From NCBI GenBank assembly GCA_029834535.1, contig JAQMWT010000418.1, forward strand, positions 40,916 through 104,915: a stretch of DNA of 64,000 nucleotides. The letters run 5' to 3'. The notes below the pieces were generated by a model. That model saw only the letters and a program-made list of their open reading frames with translations. It was not told the DNA's origin and ran no database searches. Every line of letters starts with the position of its first letter. Within the stretch, counting starts at the first letter, position 1. Source of the DNA: Chrysophaeum taylorii. Lineage: Eukaryota > Sar > Pelagophyceae > Pelagomonadales > Pelagomonadaceae. Below, piece after piece: positions 61,269 through 64,000 of this stretch. A program made the position numbers and the translations under genes.

Positions 61269-62439
61269 AGAATGGCCCGTAAAGTTTGTTGGTTGTTGCA
61301 ACGCGCGTTGGTCGACTTTGCGCGGTCGGCCCCGTTTGGCACGACTTTGTTTTGCACTTTCTGTTGTTTTCTCTCTTTGCACTTTCATTGTTTTTCTCTC
61401 GAGCTCGTAGAATGGTCGGTTCACGTGATGGGGTGATCAGTCCCAGTGAAACCGGCGCATTCTCATCAAACAAGGGGCAGGGGGGCAACAGCGAACAAGG
61501 GGGCAACAGCGGAAAACAGGTGACAATGGGGCAACAGTAGACGAGAGCTTGGAAGCGTGATTCGAGAAAGTCAGAACAACGTTGAAGTTCCTTCGGTGGT
61601 TGACATTGCAGGAAATCGGTAAGTGAAACTGTCAGCAAAATCGAGGTCTGAAGAACGATAGCGACAAAAGTGCCTGGGATGACGTGCGTTAGGATTGTTG
61701 CCACTGAGGATCGCAGCGGGGCAAAGATAGCGGAAACACAAGCTGGTACATATGATGGCGGTGTACCAGACGTCTGATGAGAACATGGCCTTTGGGCAGA
61801 TATGTTGCATGGTGACCGGGTATGACGATGGTCGGAGTCGACAGAATCCAAAAACAGGCGTAAACAGGTTTGATGCGAACGTGGGTGTTTGGTTTTGTGG
61901 CGCGAGCAAGTTGCCATGGGCACGACCGCGTCCTGTACGCGAAGATGACTTCGGACGCGCCAGCGGTGTAAGGAACGAACACAGGTAGACCAGGCTGCTG
62001 TATGCCAGCCTGCTGTGACAGATAAGAAAGTGGCCCGTTTTCGCAGTCGCAAGAACGAAATTGCCATATGGGCCAACGTTGGAGGAGCAAGCGGCGAGCT
62101 TCGCTTGTCATACTCGAATAGGCTGCGGTAGAAGTTGGCGACAGTGGCACAGTTGTGGCACGTAAGAACGTTGCAGCGCTTGCAGATAGCGTCGCGGGTG
62201 CTGAACACGGAATTCACGTCGATAGCAAAACCGAATTTTAAAGGTCAGAAAAACGGCGAAAAAGTGCGTGAAGGAGAACCACAAATCACACAGCAAAGAA
62301 GCGTCTGTCCAGGATCCCGAAGATGAGCGATCCAACCACATAGGAAGCACGAAAACTGGGCACGCGAAAATTGAGAGGCACAGCTTAGTTGTGGCAGGTG
62401 AAATGTGCGATGGAACGTGATTCGCTGGTTTTACCAAAA

Positions 62440-62650
62440 CCGACAAGCACAACGAGGAGTGGATCAACGAATAGCTGAAAATGCACAACGGGGAGTGGAG
62501 CAACGAATAGGCGAAATACAGAACGAGGAGGGGAGCAACGACGAGGTGAAAAGACAGAACGAGGAGAGGAGCAACGACGAGGGGGAAATACAGAACGAGG
62601 GGCTGAGCAACGAATAGCGGAAAATACAGAACGAGGCGCCTGTGCAATGG
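62440..62650 (+). repeat. About 35-bp degenerate tandem repeat
   Basis: Five to six units of the type AACGAGGAG/GGAGCAACGA/ATAGGCGAAATAC lie between the integrase and Gag relics. Confidence 0.85.
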
Positions 62651-63029
62651 GAGCTAAAAACAAAAACGAGGGGCTTCCGTGGGATGGGGTTGTTGATGTG
62701 CTTGCATCAGACATTCGGCGGCACGCTGACTTGAATTAACTTGATTGGCATGAGACGAGTATCGGGTGGGTATGTGAGACGGTGGGTGTGGCCGTTTAAG
62801 GCGGTGAAGGGGGTGGAATAGATGGTGGTATTAAGAAAAGCGGCGGAGTGGAACTAGAATCAGTCAAGGTGGAGTAGGCATAGGAGCAGAAAAGGCAGTG
62901 TTAGTGGTGGTGGGTTTGGGTTGGTGTTGTTGGGTGTTTTTGGAGTCATTGGAAGTGTTGCGCTGTTGAGAAGAACGGCGATGGTGGGTAGGGCGTTGTC
63001 GTGGAATAGCTAGGAACTTTGAAACTTGC

Positions 63030-63090
63030 GGCAGTCCCCCTTAAAGTGATCCTTGCAGCCGCCAAAAGGACATCGGGTAGTGCGTCGGAA
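63030..63090 (-). pseudogene. Gag zinc-knuckle relic
   Basis: The minus strand encodes RCPFGGCKDHFKGDCRKF. It has a C-x4-C-x2-H-x4-C spacing in place of the usual C-x2-C-x4-H-x4-C, a variant type of retroelement knuckle. It lies between the right LTR and the integrase, where Gag is expected. Confidence 0.55.
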
Positions 63091-63926
63091 TCGAGCAGAG
63101 CCAGGTTGGGAAAGGGGAGCGTCTAGGGTAGGTCAGTTGGAAGAGTCTGAAGTCGTGGCTGACGACGCGGCGGATAGCGCGGCGGTGGTTGTGCGCCATC
63201 GAAATTGATTGTTGTTGAACTACTCAAGGGTAGAACCACATTCATCGTTGTTGTTGAACTTCTCAAGGGTAGAACCACATTCATCGGTACGAAACGCGAG
63301 ACGATAAAACAAAGCCAGTAAGGCTTGAAGCACGATGCACGTAGTCAAATGCGAGGACACACTCGAGGGTACGTCGGATCAGGTACAATGCCGAGCAACT
63401 TGAACTCCTTTGATAGGTACAATGCCGAGCAACTTGTATACTCCGATGATGAACTTGTTGAGGAAGTTCGCTACGCGATCCCCACGGCCCATGTAGACAT
63501 CGGTAATGCGCTTGTAAAGTCGCGTGAAGTTCATGTCGCGGTTGTCATGTTGTTCGCGTGAAGTTCATGTCGCGGTTTTCATGGATATCAACGTTGTTGC
63601 TTGACGCGAAATTCTTCTTCAGAGCAGCGAGATGCTTCTGCAGAGCGAGATGCTGAGATGCTAGTCCAAGGATCGTTGGTCGAGATAATGTGATCGCCGG
63701 TAGAGATGATCATGTTCGCGACGACGTGTCCATTGGTGGAAAATGTCGCTCACCGCTGAAGGCATCAAGGTTTTGCGAAAGCTTGCTATCTTTAATTTCG
63801 ATCGAGGACATGGTAGACGAAACGAACCGAACACGTAGCAATGAACTGAAGCCGAGGAGGTGTCGCCACGAAGTCAAGCAGAGGCTCGATCGTGAACGAG
63901 CACCTGGTGTCATGTGAGAACTTCCA

Positions 63927-64000
63927 TGTGAGAACTGAAATGGGGATGAGAGAACTATAATGGGGACGTGGTGCAGGGGTAAGTGTCATAGCTTCCCACA
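63927..64000 (-). repeat. Right LTR of the copia element (5' LTR), partial
   Basis: Starts TGTGAGAACTGAAATGGGGA, nearly identical to 59192 onward (one A fewer). Truncated by the end of the window. Confidence 0.85.

Larger units (their letters stand above)
59192..64000 (-). mobile_element. Ty1/copia LTR retrotransposon, degenerate, cut by window end
   Basis: Direct repeats TGTGAGAACTGAAA...GTGTCATAGCTTCC at 59192 and 63927 mark the two LTRs; the right one runs out of the window. Read on the minus strand the gene order is that of copia: Gag zinc knuckle (~63040), integrase end (~61600-62100), reverse transcriptase (61060-60060) with WILRKK, GIDY, FVRGSGDTCHY and VVDDLL, then RNase H (60000-59440) with GYSDSSWADD and RHIDIRFYSTAEYH. 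The bases after the right LTR boundary read TGG on the minus strand, as expected for a primer-binding site. Many stops and frame changes mean it is inactive. Confidence 0.88.

Noticed and set aside
1-64000. tRNA, rRNA or riboswitch genes
   Set aside because: I looked for T-loop (GTTCGAATC-like) and rRNA core sequences by eye and found none convincing; a covariance-model search would be decisive.

Overview
This is nuclear DNA from a eukaryote, most likely a flagellated alga or other protist; a stramenopile of pelagophyte type is my best guess but is not proven. Evidence: most genes are long, uninterrupted and GC-rich; the few introns I can place are tiny (41-95 bp, GT...AG); two genes encode axonemal proteins (a C1a-32 central-pair subunit and an ARMC2-like protein); there is a GH6 cellulase, an R2R3-MYB factor and a DUF1601/RAP organelle-RNA protein; transposons are of Helitron and Ty1/copia type. 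No bacterial operon signals and no tRNA or rRNA genes were seen.

Layout. 0-9 kb: two tandem paralogous protein kinases (HEAT-kinase, cut by the window edge, and LRR-kinase) followed 36 bp later by a protein with two RGS-like domains, a compact signalling cluster. 9-12 kb: simple repeats and decayed coding debris. 12-19 kb: secreted GH6 cellulase (-), a diadenylate-cyclase (DisA_N) domain protein (+), a TPR protein (-) head-to-head with the flagellar C1a-32 protein (+), and a small membrane protein. 20-21 kb: an inverted copy of a Helitron-like element carrying a decayed PIF1-helicase end. 21-27 kb: R2R3-MYB, ARMC2-like protein and a ChaN-family protein. 27-37 kb: mostly decayed sequence surrounding a single-pass receptor with a MLKL-like four-helix domain and a TKL kinase domain (five exons). 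37-39 kb: a secreted paralogue of that receptor's ectodomain with four Cys-rich repeats. 42-46 kb: a WD40-like protein and a PHD-finger protein. 48.8-53.8 kb: a tandem array of four Helitron-like copies, interrupted by a truncated host gene. 53.9-59 kb: DUF1601/RAP protein, sugar transporter, Smr-domain protein and a membrane-protein fragment, all with reading-frame breaks. 59.2-64 kb: a degenerate copia LTR retrotransposon on the minus strand, running out of the window.

Functionally, the most notable items are (i) a eukaryotic DisA_N protein keeping both signature motifs of c-di-AMP synthases, and (ii) a receptor that joins an algal ectodomain to a MLKL-like helical domain and a kinase with intact catalytic motifs, with a soluble paralogue of its ectodomain 5 kb away. 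Many reading-frame breaks between 55.8 and 59 kb are single-base changes, several in G or C runs, so consensus error must be excluded before these genes are called dead.
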